DNA of 64,000 bases from Blasia pusilla (Eukaryota > Marchantiophyta > Marchantiopsida > Blasiales). Below the pieces are notes generated by a model, which worked only from the letters and a program-made list of their open reading frames with translations, was not told where the DNA came from and made no database searches. Positions 24,185 to 37,229 of this stretch are shown here, piece after piece. How positions within the stretch are numbered: the stretch's first letter is position 1; each line of letters opens with the position of its first letter. The position numbers and the translations under genes were made by a program. The DNA lies in assembly GCA_050084515.1 (NCBI GenBank), contig CM114273.1, positions 28,644,001-28,708,000 on the forward strand, read 5' to 3'.

Positions 24185-27100
24185 ATGATGGCTACCGGTA
24201 AAAATGGAGGAACGGTCGGGAACGCCGACTCAGTTCCATCTTGGCTCAACAGTCCGGCTTGGTCGAGCTCCCCACGGAGTATTTCGATCAGGGGAAGGAA
24301 TCCTTACGGACATGCGGAAAATGGGAGCAAAGAACAGGACAGATCCAAGGTGCAGAGAACTGAAAATGTTTGGGAAGGTCGCCACGGAGAAGTGGTAAAG
24401 ACTGGGGAGAGCCCCAACAAGAAGGAAAATGCGGAGGTCGCGAGCCGCAGTAATATCAATGCGTTATACTCAAGTTTGAATGCCTCGTCTACTACAGACA
24501 CTACCTCCACTCTACCGGCAAGCTCCCTGTCGTCAGCGGCGTCACAATTGCACGCTGCATCCGATTCGGATAATCCTATCACAAGAAACTCCTCTGTTGA
24601 TGCAAGGGTGGAGTTATTTATGATTGAGGTATTTCTTAGATTCTCTCAAATAAGAAATAGAGGCGAGAGATCGTGTTATTGTGCTGTTGGCTGCAATGTG
24701 TCCTGGCAAATACTTGAGTGCGAAGGACTTGGCAAAAATTGCACTTTAAGGTGAGTCTGTAACATAGCCACGAGCGGTAGTGATAATTTTGCGTTGGGCA
24801 AGATAAAATGAATTTCAACTTTTGGAAGCTCACCGCGAAAGGTAAAAGTAGTGGACGCAATGTTATCGGGCCATTCCCTACATGGGCAAATATTATTCAT
24901 TTTGTGGTTGCTGTCCACAACGCCAAGACATTCCCACGTGGGGCAAAGCGCTGTTTAAGGCCAGATACTTTCGTGAATGCATACTGTGGGAAATTGCGTA
25001 AGTTTATTTCATTTGAAGCTAAGTCTTTGAGAGGCATTGACTTCGTAAACATTGGCAGCGTATGTGAACCAAAATCTTATCCTCGTGGAACCGGTGGTTA
25101 GTGACGCGGCTGAGCCTATAATGAAATCACAGAGCTATTACCTTCGAAGGATTTGCAGTTAATGAATTCTGTCTGTGTGATTGGGTCAGTTGTCCAGAAC
25201 AAGGATACATACAGCAGAGTTGCAGCGAATGGCAGCACAAGGGATACCTGATGTTGGAGGCATACGGTCTGTCACATGGAAAGTAAGTATTTACCTTCTC
25301 TATGTTATCTGAGTTGGTCTTTCCAAATGTAATACATATCTTACAAGGATGATGGGCACAAACCAACAGAATCTAACTGCATAATTTTTTGGTGTTGGTG
25401 GTAAAAGAGGTAATGGTTCATGCTGACTTCATATGTATTGCACTCCTGAGGTTTGAACTTTGTTTGTCTTGCAGCTTCTTTTGGGATACTTGCCAAGAAA
25501 TCGAGATGATTGGGATTCAGAGCTAGCCAAAAAGCGTGCAGAGTATAATGTTTTTCGAGAGGAGCTGCTAGTTAACCCTGTGAGTGGCATTGTCATTTCA
25601 AGACATTTTTTCTTGAGATACAGTTGCTGACATTTACATCTGGGAACAATTATGCCACACATTCCCCAAGCTCTGTATGTCAATTGCAACATGACCACAT
25701 TTGCAACTACCAATCGACGATTTATTTGAAGACTCCAGGTTCTGACATCCTAAAAGCAACTGTGGTTTTGCAGTCTGAACTGACAAGGAGAAAAGCAGCG
25801 TATGAGGAAGCAATGAATGAGAATGGTGGAAGGGGGTTTTTGGCAAGACATGATATCACACATGATGACCATCCTCTAAGTCTGGGATCAACCAGTGTTT
25901 GGCACCAGTTTTTCCAGGTCTTTTCTTTACTTATTGAGCTGGCCTGGTTCAAATTCATAATGAGAGTAGTAGTCCCATCTCCACAGGATTAGACATGTCT
26001 AATCGCACAACTATTTCTGGACTCGTCCAGAAATATGATGGTGCATACGTGTAAGCTATCTCCATGAATTCACTCGTATCACTTTCTCAGATGCAATATT
26101 TTCACAACACAGTAAACAGGGGAGTTTCTTGATAATAATTGGAGGATTCTTATGTGTAGTGAATCTCTGTAGTTCACCAATCCTTTTTCCTGGGCGTTGT
26201 CCAAATCAATAACGTCAAGACTTTTGGAGTGAGCTAAAGCATGGATCTTAAGCCACAACAAAGACTGAGAAATGATCGTTAGGGGTGGCCTAGTTAAGAA
26301 TCTGCTCATTGATCAGCATTATTAGACCCGTCATAGATGTAGTTCTGAAGACATGTGTATTTACATTCTTTATTTTAATGATTATGTTAGTATAATGGGG
26401 CTTTACACAATAACCAAGTTCAAGCATTCAACTACTTCTGAGTCAATGCTACTGGGGTTTCAGGACACAGAACTATCAGAGCAAATTGATAGGGACGTCA
26501 AGCGTACGCATCCAGATATTCAATTCTTTTGTGGTGAATCCACATACGCACTTGAAAATCAGGCAAGAACTTTCAGCAAGAGGAGACACTCAGATCCCTG
26601 TGCCGGGCCAGTGATTGGTTCATCTCCTAGGTTTCTTTTAGGTATTGGTTGTAGGTGTGTATGATTTTTGTGAAGTGAGTCTCAGGGTTCCTGAGTTTTT
26701 TTGGGGCATCACTGGATGAGACTTGTTGGCAGGTTATACACCTTCTCGTGTGTTCTTAGCAATGAGAATCTTGAATGATATACATGTGTTTTGTATTGTG
26801 TTTTCCAATATGAAACAGGAAGCTCTGAAGCGAGCATTATTCATATTTGCCAAGTTGAACCCTGGAATACGATATGTTCAGGGCATGAATGAAGTGCTGG
26901 CTCCTCTCTTCTATGTGTTCAAGTCAGACCCTGATGAATCCATATCTGTGAGTAGCATTCCAAATCATTTCTTAAAATTTGAAAATCTGATGCCCATCAA
27001 AATGGAGATTTTAGAAATGGAATTTGCGTGGCTGAAGTTGTCTTGTAGGCGGAGATGATTTCTTGGGGATATTTGCTTTCGAATAGGAGTTCCCTGGATT

Positions 27101-28199
27101 ACCATTGAACTTGACCTCACTTTGAATTTTGTGCAAAGGAATATAGGAATGTTTGAAGGTCTGCCGAATGCAAATGACCAACTGGTCTTGTGAACTCTTT
27201 GGATGCGCTCTAGTTTACAAGAAATTCTAGTTAAGCTTCTTTGAAAGGGATTAAGGTCTCTGTTTCTTAATTTTCTCAACTTGCAACTGAAGCGTAAAAC
27301 CTTGGAACTTACGGCTATGTTTCAGGTTCATGCAGAGGCTGATGCCTTCTTCTGCTTCGTGGAACTACTGAGTGATTTCCGAGATCATTTTTGCCAACAA
27401 TTGGACAACAGTGCGGTGGGAATTCGTTCAACAATTAGTCAATTGAATGCACTTCTGAAGAGACATGATGAGGAGCTGTGGCGACACTTGGAAGTGACAT
27501 CCAAGGTTTGTTACTACTGAACACCAACTCAGTGACCTAGTTTGTTTATGTATAAGACTTGCTGATCCTGTAGTCCATGTTCAACATCTATGTCCTCTCT
27601 TGAAACGGACATCCCGAATGGTTATATCTTTCAGCACTTCTCATCCCCAAAGATGATATGCATTGGCATCAATATTACCCAGTTCTTTTATCTATGGGGT
27701 TAATCACAGTCTTTTCTGGTAAATGTGGTGGCAGGTGAATCCTCAATTCTATGCTTTCAGGTGGATTACACTGTTACTGACTCAAGAATTTGACTTTCTT
27801 GATTCTCTCCGACTGTGGGATTCATTTCTCAGCAACCCTAATGGACCACTTGTGAGTCAAAATGTGGAGCTTCATTTAACCAGCATTTTGTGAGAATTGA
27901 TTCTTACAATGTGAAAATTCTTTTTTAGACAGTCCTTTGTTTCCTTTGTTTCCTGTGATTTCTTATCTTATCCTGTTCAATTAGAAGTGTTTCCTACCTT
28001 ATTCCACAGTTTCATAAGACATTGCTCTGGTGGTGTCTCTTATCAGGAGATTCTACTACGGGTTTGCTGTGCCATGCTCTTGTGCATGAGAAGTAGGCTT
28101 CTAGCCGGTGACTTCACCACTAATCTAAAGCTCTTACAAAATTATCCTACTGTAGATATTCACCATCTATTGCAAGTTGCTGATGATCTAAAAGGATAG
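24185..28199 (+). CDS. TBC-domain Rab GTPase-activating protein, TBC1D13-like
   Basis: Nine exons by splice signals and homology: 24185-24628, 25190-25282, 25475-25579, 25774-25917, 26464-26562, 26819-26947, 27326-27505, 27735-27851, 28047-28199 (487 residues). Every intron is phase 0. Residues 1-140 are Ser/Lys-rich and probably disordered. The TBC domain runs from about 165 (ELQRMAAQGIPDVGGIRS) to 440. Both catalytic fingers are present: Arg finger IDRDVKR (270-276) and Gln finger YVQ (314-316) in NPGIRYVQGMNEVLAPL. These accelerate GTP hydrolysis on a Rab in vesicle traffic; the Rab is unknown. The similarity to animal TBC1D13 spans the whole domain. Intron 5 appears to use a GC donor (CAG|GCAAGA). 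ATG at 24188 is an alternative start. The first intron's acceptor is supported by alignment only. Confidence 0.88.
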
Positions 28200-30693
28200 G
28201 GCCAAGTGTAGAGCACGACCACAAGTAGAATCTAGTGTATGCTAACTGAGGTGGATTTCCTATGTCAGGCGCTTTGGGTATCTTAACATGAACAGTTGCC
28301 ATCCGGCTTATTCTTCCTTCAGAAATAGAACAGTGACTCTGAAGATCGATCACCATCCTTGAAGGTCGTTTTAGTTCCAGATTGATGGAAGAATCTTGGT
28401 TGTTATCAATCTTGTACATAGTTGTATATCTTAGATTGGCCCGTTTTGGAAATTTGTCAAAAGTAACCTTAGCCAGATGCTGAAAAGTAACCAGTATATT
28501 TGTGTCATTAGGGGTATGTCTTCCCCTCCTATGCAACCTCTTATCTGCTGCAGGCTCCATAGTGCTGCCATGAGTGCTAGTTTTCGTTGAGCAACCTATC
28601 AGTTCCTGGTTAAGGAACGGGGTATGTCTAAGTGGCCTTTACCTCAATTTAGCATATGGACCATTTGGGAAAAGTTCACATTGTCTTTACTCTGTTATTT
28701 TGTGTACCATAATTACTGTAAGAGAAAGGAAAAAGACCACGGTGAAGTACAGTGAGTGAATGGAATAAAGGCCTGTATCTATTTTGGAAAGGCTAGTGGT
28801 AGTTGATTATTGGATATCAAAGAAGTGTGAAAGTCGAGTAAACAATTGAGAATGCACGCGAAGATAAAAACCTGTTTTTTAAAGGTTCCACATATGACAA
28901 AAGGGAACTTGTCTAAGATATATTACGAAACACATTTCATTCTACTAGGGATTACGTGGGATCGGGAGATCAGATTAGGTCTTCATTTAAACCCGTGCAT
29001 TGTCAGCAGGGGTTTGAAATTAAATCTTGGATTTCAAGTATCATTTTAAATCAATTTTGACCAATCGTAATGGTTCAAATGGTGAGCAATCCTGTTGGCT
29101 GCAAGTGCTGAGTGTTGTGAGAGGAATTTCTAAAATGAAAGGGTACTTTTCAATAATAATAAAGATGTGATAAGCTGGTTGTTAACTTCCTTTGGGGAGC
29201 TTATGGTGATGTGGTAACCTTCTTTGAATTAATGATTGAATTTGGCTACATATCATATCTTGACAAACTCTAGTTGCAGTCACATCATTCAGCATAGATA
29301 TGCAAGTCATTCTCTTATCCTATGAGGTCAATGTTAGAACATTGGACACTTATATATGGTTTGTTACATTTGAGAAATCAGACCAACTCACATTATATGG
29401 GTATACTACACTTGCCTCGTTAACAACTCTCATCATGCCAATACCCTTTAGATTGTGAATTGTTTGGATGCCTCTCATTCATCATGTTCACTCTTGTCAT
29501 CTTTGACCCAATCTTTCTAAAAGCTAGGTCTCTTGACTCTGCCATGAATCAATCAATCAATCATTCACGAGGAAAGAAGTATAGGGAACGTGTTTACAAT
29601 TGGAGGTGAATGGTGAATGAATGAAGAAATTTTGGTTGTGAATGGAATGAAAAATGGAGATATGTGATGTTTGCTTGTAGGCTTATTCGGATATACTAGC
29701 AATGACTTCGAGAAAAGCAACAATTGCTAAAAGGAAAGAAGTTGATTTAGTGGATACAACCAAGAGGACTAACTCTTTCCATCCATTCTAGTAAGAGAAT
29801 GGGATACATGAATTATTGGTAGTGGACACATTACATGCTTGTTATGGCCACCTTGATTAGAAACTCACTAATTATTTGGTTGCATAAGCATTCGAGATCA
29901 AATAATATTTGCTTGATCAATACTCTTATTTATACAAATGGGTCTCTTCATGTATATTGCATCTTTCTACATTATGAGATGCTATGAATGAGTATGCACG
30001 AATAAGGATCTCTCACAACATACATACCTTCTATACTTGGAGAAAGTAAGTTTAATCTATCTTTGTTGAAAGAGACGTGTTTATCTTTTGCAAATGACAT
30101 GACATATATCTTCTAATAGGATTTTTGTATACAATGTACAACCCTCAACAACATGAACCCTCACCAAATATCCGTGCACATTAAAGATCAAAACCCTCAC
30201 ACACCATAATCGTGAGACTTCTATGTATTTCATATGCAGATGGGGAACTTTCCCTTCTGATCCCTATAAGCAAACCAACCACTTTCTCTAGACTCCTTTT
30301 CTTTATATATGAATTACACTAAACTAATTAGATGTTGGTGCAATGTACAACGACTACATTAATAATATATATGATCCTAAGTAGATTTCTTAAATACTAG
30401 CTTTATAGATTTGTCACTTCTTGCTACCCCTTTACACAAGTGATATGCAATTAAGGTAGTCGTTTTGCCACATGTCATATAACCAAGGTCTTGAAATATA
30501 CAAATAAATCCTCTCATTTTAATAAAAGTATTAAAATGTTCATTGTTTTAGCTTTTAGTTAGTGCTTTGAAAATAAAAATAAAATCCCTTCGCGAACATT
30601 TTGAAAGTAAGTCCTATCCCCAATTTGCAAACAAAGGAGAATATATCATTGATGTCTGTATGCCCTTCCTTCTTAATCTTTTTAGCATTGTAC
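28200..30693. other. TBC 3' region and AT-rich intergenic DNA
   Basis: The first 550 bases after the stop probably include the 3' UTR; an aataaa lies near 28763. Beyond that I see no gene, RNA gene or recognisable element; open frames are short and AT-driven. Confidence 0.4.
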
Positions 30694-30741
30694 AAATCCC
30701 TCCTTTATTTTGAAAAACCTTTCAAAATAAAGGAGGGATTT
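30694..30741. repeat. Perfect hairpin, 22-bp arms and 4-base loop
   Basis: Arm 30694-30715 (aaatccctcctttattttga then a) is exactly complementary to 30720-30741, with loop aacc. No transcription unit is evident; it may be the core of a foldback element. Confidence 0.95.
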
Positions 30742-30778
30742 TAAGAGAAATTTGATTTAACCCGCCCCCTCTTAATGT

Positions 30779-31065
30779 ACGTGGACTTACGTTCGTCCTA
30801 TGAAAGTACTTGTTCATATAGGCCTCACTTCCCCCTTCTTTCTAATTTCTTCCCATTTGCCTATGTATTCAACACTTCCCTATTTTTTCCTTCTCCCTTA
30901 TTGCCCCGTCCGTCCCTACCCTACCTTCCACTATGAGCTATAAGTATGACCCCATTTCTTGCAATCTATGTATATGGACATGTCTAAACTTATCTGTCAT
31001 AGGGATGGACTTGTGCGTTTTTCTGCAACTATACTATGAGGCCCAAATGGACTTTGAGCTCTCTC
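30779..31065 (+). repeat. Dispersed repeat, copy B
   Basis: Same orientation and landmark order as 755-1060, with many substitutions. Ends are approximate. No coding content. Confidence 0.5.
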
Positions 31066-33365
31066 CTTGTTCTATGTATAATACCAGTAAGAAGATCTAA
31101 GATCTAATGATGTATAAATTTTAATACATCATTATATCTTCTTGTTGTACTACTCCACTCCCCAACTAATTCGCTTTCAAGGGGGCACACCAGTTGTCAT
31201 TTCTATGTTTCTCCTTCCTAAAGTTACTCCATTCTTTAAAATCCAATCTTAAGCTCCTCTCATTCTTTTGAAAATCCTCTATATCCCACCGCGTCATTTT
31301 AGGAAGAAGAATATTCCCTTCCCCTTCTTTGGTTTTTTCTCAAGGAGAAATCCAAAGTTTCTCTTAGCTTAAGGGAAATCTAAGGCCAATAAGGGGAAAA
31401 AAATTCAACTTTAAGAAGACTCATTATATTCATGTGGAGCTATGAGCAGATTGCAAATAATCCAAATAGGGTGTTTATTTCTTGCTAGTGAGACTACAAT
31501 ATGTTCAATGGGTGCATTAATTATAACAAATAACATAAATTTTTTTGTTATCAGTAAGAAAATCATAACCTACTAAACAACCATGCTCTTTTGTCATATC
31601 TTCAAATAATCTTAACATTACACCCCATGTTCTCTAATGGAAAATGAGTGAGGATTGAGAACCAAAGAATAATATATCATTTATTTAATGGCCAAGACCA
31701 AGGACTATCCTTGGTTCCTAAGCACCTTAAAGATCAAGCTATGGGGAAAAGAAGTTGTGAATCCTGACCCATAAAAAACTAGAATCTTTTCTTGAGCATG
31801 GTTAATTTTTCTAAAAAATGAGAGTTATGATGAATTGACGATAAAAACAAGAATATTCCCTATGGCGAGTGGAACCGCCATAGGGAGCTATTATGAGAAA
31901 GATGGAAAGGAACATAAACATGATCGATAGCACAACGAAGATAGAAAGAATTGCATATGGATCATGAGAGGAAAAAAGGAATGCCCAACTGAGAAATGAT
32001 GATGGAGATGAAGAACTTGTACATACATCCAATTCCTATTATTGCTATGCATAATTTTAAAAAATGATGAGATGAGAAATTGCACTCTAAAAGTTTTTGG
32101 AAAAGGAATTCATTCCGCAATTTGGAATCATCCTCCATGCATTTATTAAATGTCTCAAAATATACCCTTTCATTCTAGATGGAGTCCGGTTACTTACGAT
32201 TGAAACAAAAAATGATATTTGAAAACACTTCCATTAAATATCACATTGGTATTAAACTTGCAATATGTATTAGGTATCACTACCCTCCCATAATACTAGT
32301 GTCGTCAAATCCTCTTCAGCCACTAAACTCCATGAAATGTAAGTTAATGATTGAAAAGAAAAAAACCTAAATGATTCAAATTGTTACTTTTTGATTTGCC
32401 CATCTACCAGCCAATTTTGCACCATGTCAAGCAACCAAAATATTTCAAAGTACAAATCAACATTCTAAAAACAGCTTAAATTTTGTTGAGTGTGATAAAT
32501 TATCGTGATCACATAGATTAAACACCAAGTTAATATTCTATGTTAATAGCACAAAAGAACTAATTACGAGCCTCTAAGTAGGAGACCTCCTTCACAAGAG
32601 GGCGTGGGATTTCCTTCGCACCCACACAAAAGGCACCGGTGCAAAAGCGACCACAGACTTCCCAAGTTCCTATCCACGGTCTTGTATGCCGCAGCGCTCT
32701 CGGTTCCCCCGCTGCGGAGCGAGCGCACTCATTCAACCGGATTCGCTGTACAAGAACATACCCCCGTGTTCCCTGGCCACGGCGGGCCCGGGAAAAAGCG
32801 AGGACTTAGCTCGGGCACACGGGCAGAGTGGGAAGGAAGGCGGGCTGCCGAGTGGGCAGCGCTCGAGTGCGCAAGGAGAGGGGAAGACTTGACTTGAACG
32901 AGGGGGATTAAGTAGGGGGAGTACTTAGATCTAAGGTCGGGCGAAGGCACATGTGGGGCCGGACTTAGATCTAAGGTCGGACGAGGAGGGCAAGAGGTCT
33001 GGGCTACGCAGCAGACGCACTCTCAGGTTCGTATCGAGGTCGAGCAATCTCATCGGCGCAAGAGCAGAGAGCAAGAGGACGGGGCTGCTGCAGCGTGGGA
33101 AGGCGATCGATTTGCCGATCGGAGAAGCGGTCCGTATGTGGTGGATTGGGAGGGAGAGGAGGAGTACCTGGAGGTAGAGCGCGTACGATTGCAAGCCGGG
33201 GCGGCAAGGAATCGATCGATCGGGAAAGCACGAATAGAGAGGGAGAGAGAGGGGAGGAAAGGTCGAAATGCGGCAACGTAGATAGCAGGAGAGGCAGGGG
33301 CGCAACTCCGATCGCCATTGGCCCCGTTCGAAGTGAACTTGCGGGGTCACTGAAAGCCTGGCGCC
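31066..33365. other. Intergenic DNA, then promoter and 5' UTR of delta-COP
   Basis: 31.07-32.57 kb is AT-rich without recognisable genes. From about 32.6 kb the sequence turns GC-rich, as expected for the promoter and leader of the coatomer gene. A short direct repeat (ggacttagatctaaggtcgg-like) occurs at about 32925 and 32963. The open frames on both strands here are composition artefacts. Confidence 0.4.
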
Positions 33366-36300
33366 ATGGTAATGGTTGTAATTTTGTAATAATTGATGTG
33401 CATCAGAGGCGACGATCGGGGCAGTCTTGGAGTTTATGGTCATTGTGGTTAGGAGTGCGAGGGTCATAGCTCTCTGCTGACGTGATCTTGCTTGCTGCTT
33501 TGCAGGTGGTCCTGGCGGCTTCCATCATCAGCAAATCTGGGAAAGGTCAGTGACATTGAGCTACAGTGGATTCGCTTGAGGGTTGAGAAGTTCTTTGCTG
33601 TTTTACTTCTAGGTGTATCACCTTTCCATCTTAGGCCAGGAGTACCTGAAACTTCCCCATCCGAATTGAGCAAGGCGTCGAATCATTAGACTTACTTTCG
33701 GGGAGATCTTAGGGTTCACAGTCTCTAGCGGGTTTGCTCCTCGCCAGGTTGCGGAAAGGGTGGTTCGGTTGTGAAGTAGAGCAATGAGTTTTGTCTCTCG
33801 CAATGTGTCAGGACGAGGCATATCATTTGCCGTAACAGTTTCTCGATCGATTGCGTTGTCGTGGGACTCTAGTCAGGCTTTTGCATCAAATCCTCGTATG
33901 GGCGGAAGCGCTGCGATTTATTAAAATTCTTGCTCACTGATATTTTACGTGATGCAGCTCTAGTTTCCCGGCAGTTTGTGGACATGTCGAGGATTCGTAT
34001 TGAAGGCCTACTGGCAGCGTTCCCAAAGCTTGTTGGCAGCGGCAAACAGCACACCTATGTCGAGACAGAGAATGTCCGATATGTGTATCAGCCAATGGAG
34101 GCTTTGTACCTCCTCCTCGTCACCAACAAGCAAAGCAATATCCTCGAAGATCTGGAGACTTTACGACTGCTATCAAAACTCGTATCCTCATTCGTACAAG
34201 TCCACACACATTATCGTCCTCTCTTTTCTCACTCTCTCAAAGGTGCCGAGAGAGTGTTAATGTGGACTTCTCACGGTTGGAGACTAACGTGCGCCACTTA
34301 TGTTTGCGCAGTCGGTCACTTCATCAATGGAATTTTTGGCTGTCGTGATTTTTCTAGTCTTTGGTCGGGCATTTCAAAATGTGGTTAGTCTTTAATTTAC
34401 CTCATAGGTACCTGAATACTGCCCAGCTCTCGATGAAGAAGCAGTGTGCAAAACAGCTTTCGAACTCATTTTTGCCTTCGATGAGGTCATTTCGCTGGGG
34501 CACAAGGAGAATATTACAATTGCACAAGTAAAACAATACACTGAAATGGAGAGTCACGAGGAAAGATTGCACAATCTTATCATACAGAGCAAGATCAATG
34601 ATACAAAAGATCTGATGAATCGGAAAGCAAAAGAGATTGACAAAAGCAAGGTAAGGAGAGTGACTATACTAGGTTGAGAATTGATGTGTGAGAAAATGGT
34701 CGATGTCTGGTCACGAGTCTTCAAATTTTGAGGTAAGTATGAGCTTCCAACAGATTATGACAATGAATTCGTTTAGAGTATGGCTAGATTTTGAAGATTA
34801 AAAGCTTATGGTTGGCCCATGCTTTTGCATCAGATTGATAAGGGAAGAATGTCTGGCTCTGGTGGTAAGGGAGGATTTGTGTCCAACTCCCAATCTGGTG
34901 GTGGACTGAGCGGAAGATTTGACAATGGATTTAGTGACTTGAGTGGCTCTGGGGGTGGTGGTTTCGGCAACAATTCCAGCTTTGGAAGCTTAGATCCAGA
35001 CTTCAGTACCAAATCTAAAGGTTGTCATGTTTTCTCAGTTATGGTTCAGGTGGAGTTCTAGCTGATTTAATATTGCTAGTGCTTTCAGAATGTGCATATT
35101 TTGCAGTATTTTGCATGTGAGATCTAAGCTTTAGGTTTGTAAATATATGTGCCAAGGCCTGTCTTCTAATATTTGGTTTTTTGGCACTTCCAGTAAGGCC
35201 CCCTACTACTGCTTCAGCACCTTCTAAGGGCCTCGGAATGCAATTAGGCAAGTCTCAAAAGGCAAACCAGTTTTTAGAACTGCTCAAGCAGGAAGGAGAG
35301 GTGATTGTGGATGATGCCCAAGTATCTGCCCCAGGTCCTAGAGCGCCAGCTGCCATCACAGACCCAATAGCAATCTCGGTAGAAGAGAAGCTCAGTGTAA
35401 CACTTAAGAAGGACGGTGGTCTGGAGTCTCTTGAAGTCCAGGGCGAGATGGCTTTGGTAGTACAGAAGACCGAGGATGCATTCATTCGGGTCCAGGTAAA
35501 GTCTGAAGCATTTTCCAGTCATATATCCAAAATATGTCTGATATCTTGTTTGAAACCAGTTCCCGTGTGAAAGATTCTTCTGCAACAACAGAATTGTCTT
35601 TCTCAACCTTTCTTGCCTTGAATTTCATTCTTTCAGCCCTCTTTTGACACTTCTTCGGGAATTTTCTCATTTCTAGGAATAGAATTGATCTCACAATCTG
35701 TTTCCAGTTCCTCAAAGTGCAGCCTTTATCAAGTCGCTCAGAAAATATTGTAGTTCATAGGAAGAATAAGTAAAGCATGTGTTTGTATATGAGGTTGGCA
35801 TGAACTCCACCTTGTCTCTGCGTGCTTCTCAGATTGAGCAAGGTGCAAATAATGGAGACTTCACCTTCAAGACACATCCCAACATTGACAAAGACCTCTG
35901 GAATAGAGAGAGTATTCTGGGAATGAAAGATCCCAGCAAACCATTCCCCACTGGCAGCCGATCAGGGATCTTGAAGTGGCGCATGCTCAGTAAACAAGAG
36001 TCTTTGGTACCTCTGATGAGTAAGTCCTTCTGGATTCTGTCTTCAAAACGATTCTCTGTTTTTTCACCTATTCTTTCTCGAATGTTGATTGGTAGGAGTG
36101 GTTCTTATTGGTTTCAAACTCCTAACCATATTCACTGAAGCCTAACCATATTCACTGAAGAACTCAAGACTTCAAGTTGAAGCGTCCACACTGCTTTCCA
36201 ACATTTTGACTTGATTAGAAAGTACTTTGGTTGGAAAGCCATTTTCATTATCCATAGTCCATGGTATTTGTTCTGAAATTGTTAGCTGAGCTTTTAGGTG

Positions 36301-37229
36301 TTGAGGTAATAGAAAGTAATGGTTGCCAAAGATATTACTCCCCTAATTTTCCATCCATTTATGTGAGATTTATGCAAGCTTATACTGTTTCACTGATTGC
36401 AGTCAATTGCTGGCCTTCCAATTCTGGTGGTGAGTCCTTCGTGAACATCGAATATGAGGCCTCAAAGACTTTCGACCTGCAGAATGTTGTGATTCAAATA
36501 CCCCTGCCAGCTCTCCGAGATGCACCAACAGTGAATCAAGCGGATGGGGAATGGAGGTATTCAAATTTGCTATTGGAGATGCCAAAAGCATTTAATGTGA
36601 AGAATTGCTTGTCAGAAGAGAATGTTGGACTACATGACTACGTGTATTTTGTCCCCATCCCTAGAGGTTTCATGCTCACTCTAAGTCGTTGGTCCCTTTC
36701 ATGTTCAGGTATGACCCCAGGAAGTCAGTCTTGGAGTGGTTCATTGTACTCATCGATAACACAAACCGCAAGTAAGTTTTCAACACAGCTCTCGGGAGTC
36801 TCTCTTTGTCTTAAAGTTGAAAGTTATGCACAAATTTGAGAATTCTCCATGTTTTGTTAATGCGTCCTTGAATATTCTGCAGTGGAGCCATGGAGTTCGT
36901 AGTCCCTTTAGCAGACCAGTCATCATTTTTCCCCATTGATGTGAAGTTCACTGCGTCACGGACTTTTTGCAATGTTAAGGTACATTTTGGTGGCCCCCTA
37001 ATCTCTTTCTGGAATCAATTTATGTACTCATCTTTATTCAGTATAGCGGCTGATTATGAATAGTATGAATACTAGGATTTTTCTCCAGACAGGAGCCTGC
37101 CTTGTAGCTACTCATTGTTGTGTCCTTGTCTGGTTCCAGGTTGGAAGTGTGAACCAAACACAGGGAGGTGGTAACACACGGTACGGTGGACAGACACAAT
37201 TGGTGGTCGAAAGCTATCAAGTTGTTTAG
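33366..37229 (+). CDS. delta-COP: Coatomer subunit delta (delta-COP)
   Basis: Eleven coding exons by splice signals: 33366-33368, 33506-33545, 33958-34181, 34408-34650, 34834-35020, 35194-35495, 35833-36019, 36403-36556, 36709-36771, 36883-36979, 37140-37229 (529 residues; the Arabidopsis protein has a similar length). The protein is part of COPI, which coats vesicles for Golgi-to-ER and intra-Golgi transport. It has an N-terminal longin-like domain ([13 protein letters not shown], then [16 protein letters not shown]) and the strongly conserved [14 protein letters not shown] Gly/Ser-rich linker (about 176-222) follows, then a mu-homology domain (about 278-529) with INCWPS and [15 protein letters not shown]. 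The start is set by the conserved MVVLAAS: exon 1 contributes only ATG, directly followed by the donor GTAATG. Reading phases agree at every junction. A 20-bp exact tandem duplication lies in intron 7. Confidence 0.95.
36121..36160. repeat. Exact 20-bp tandem duplication in a delta-COP intron
   Basis: cctaaccatattcactgaag occurs twice in direct succession. It lies within the intron between 36020 and 36402 and does not touch a splice site. Confidence 0.98.

Noticed and set aside
32604-33469. Overlapping open frames on both strands upstream of delta-COP
   Set aside because: GC-rich leader sequence lacks stops by composition; no domain is recognisable and the frames conflict with the gene's exon 1.
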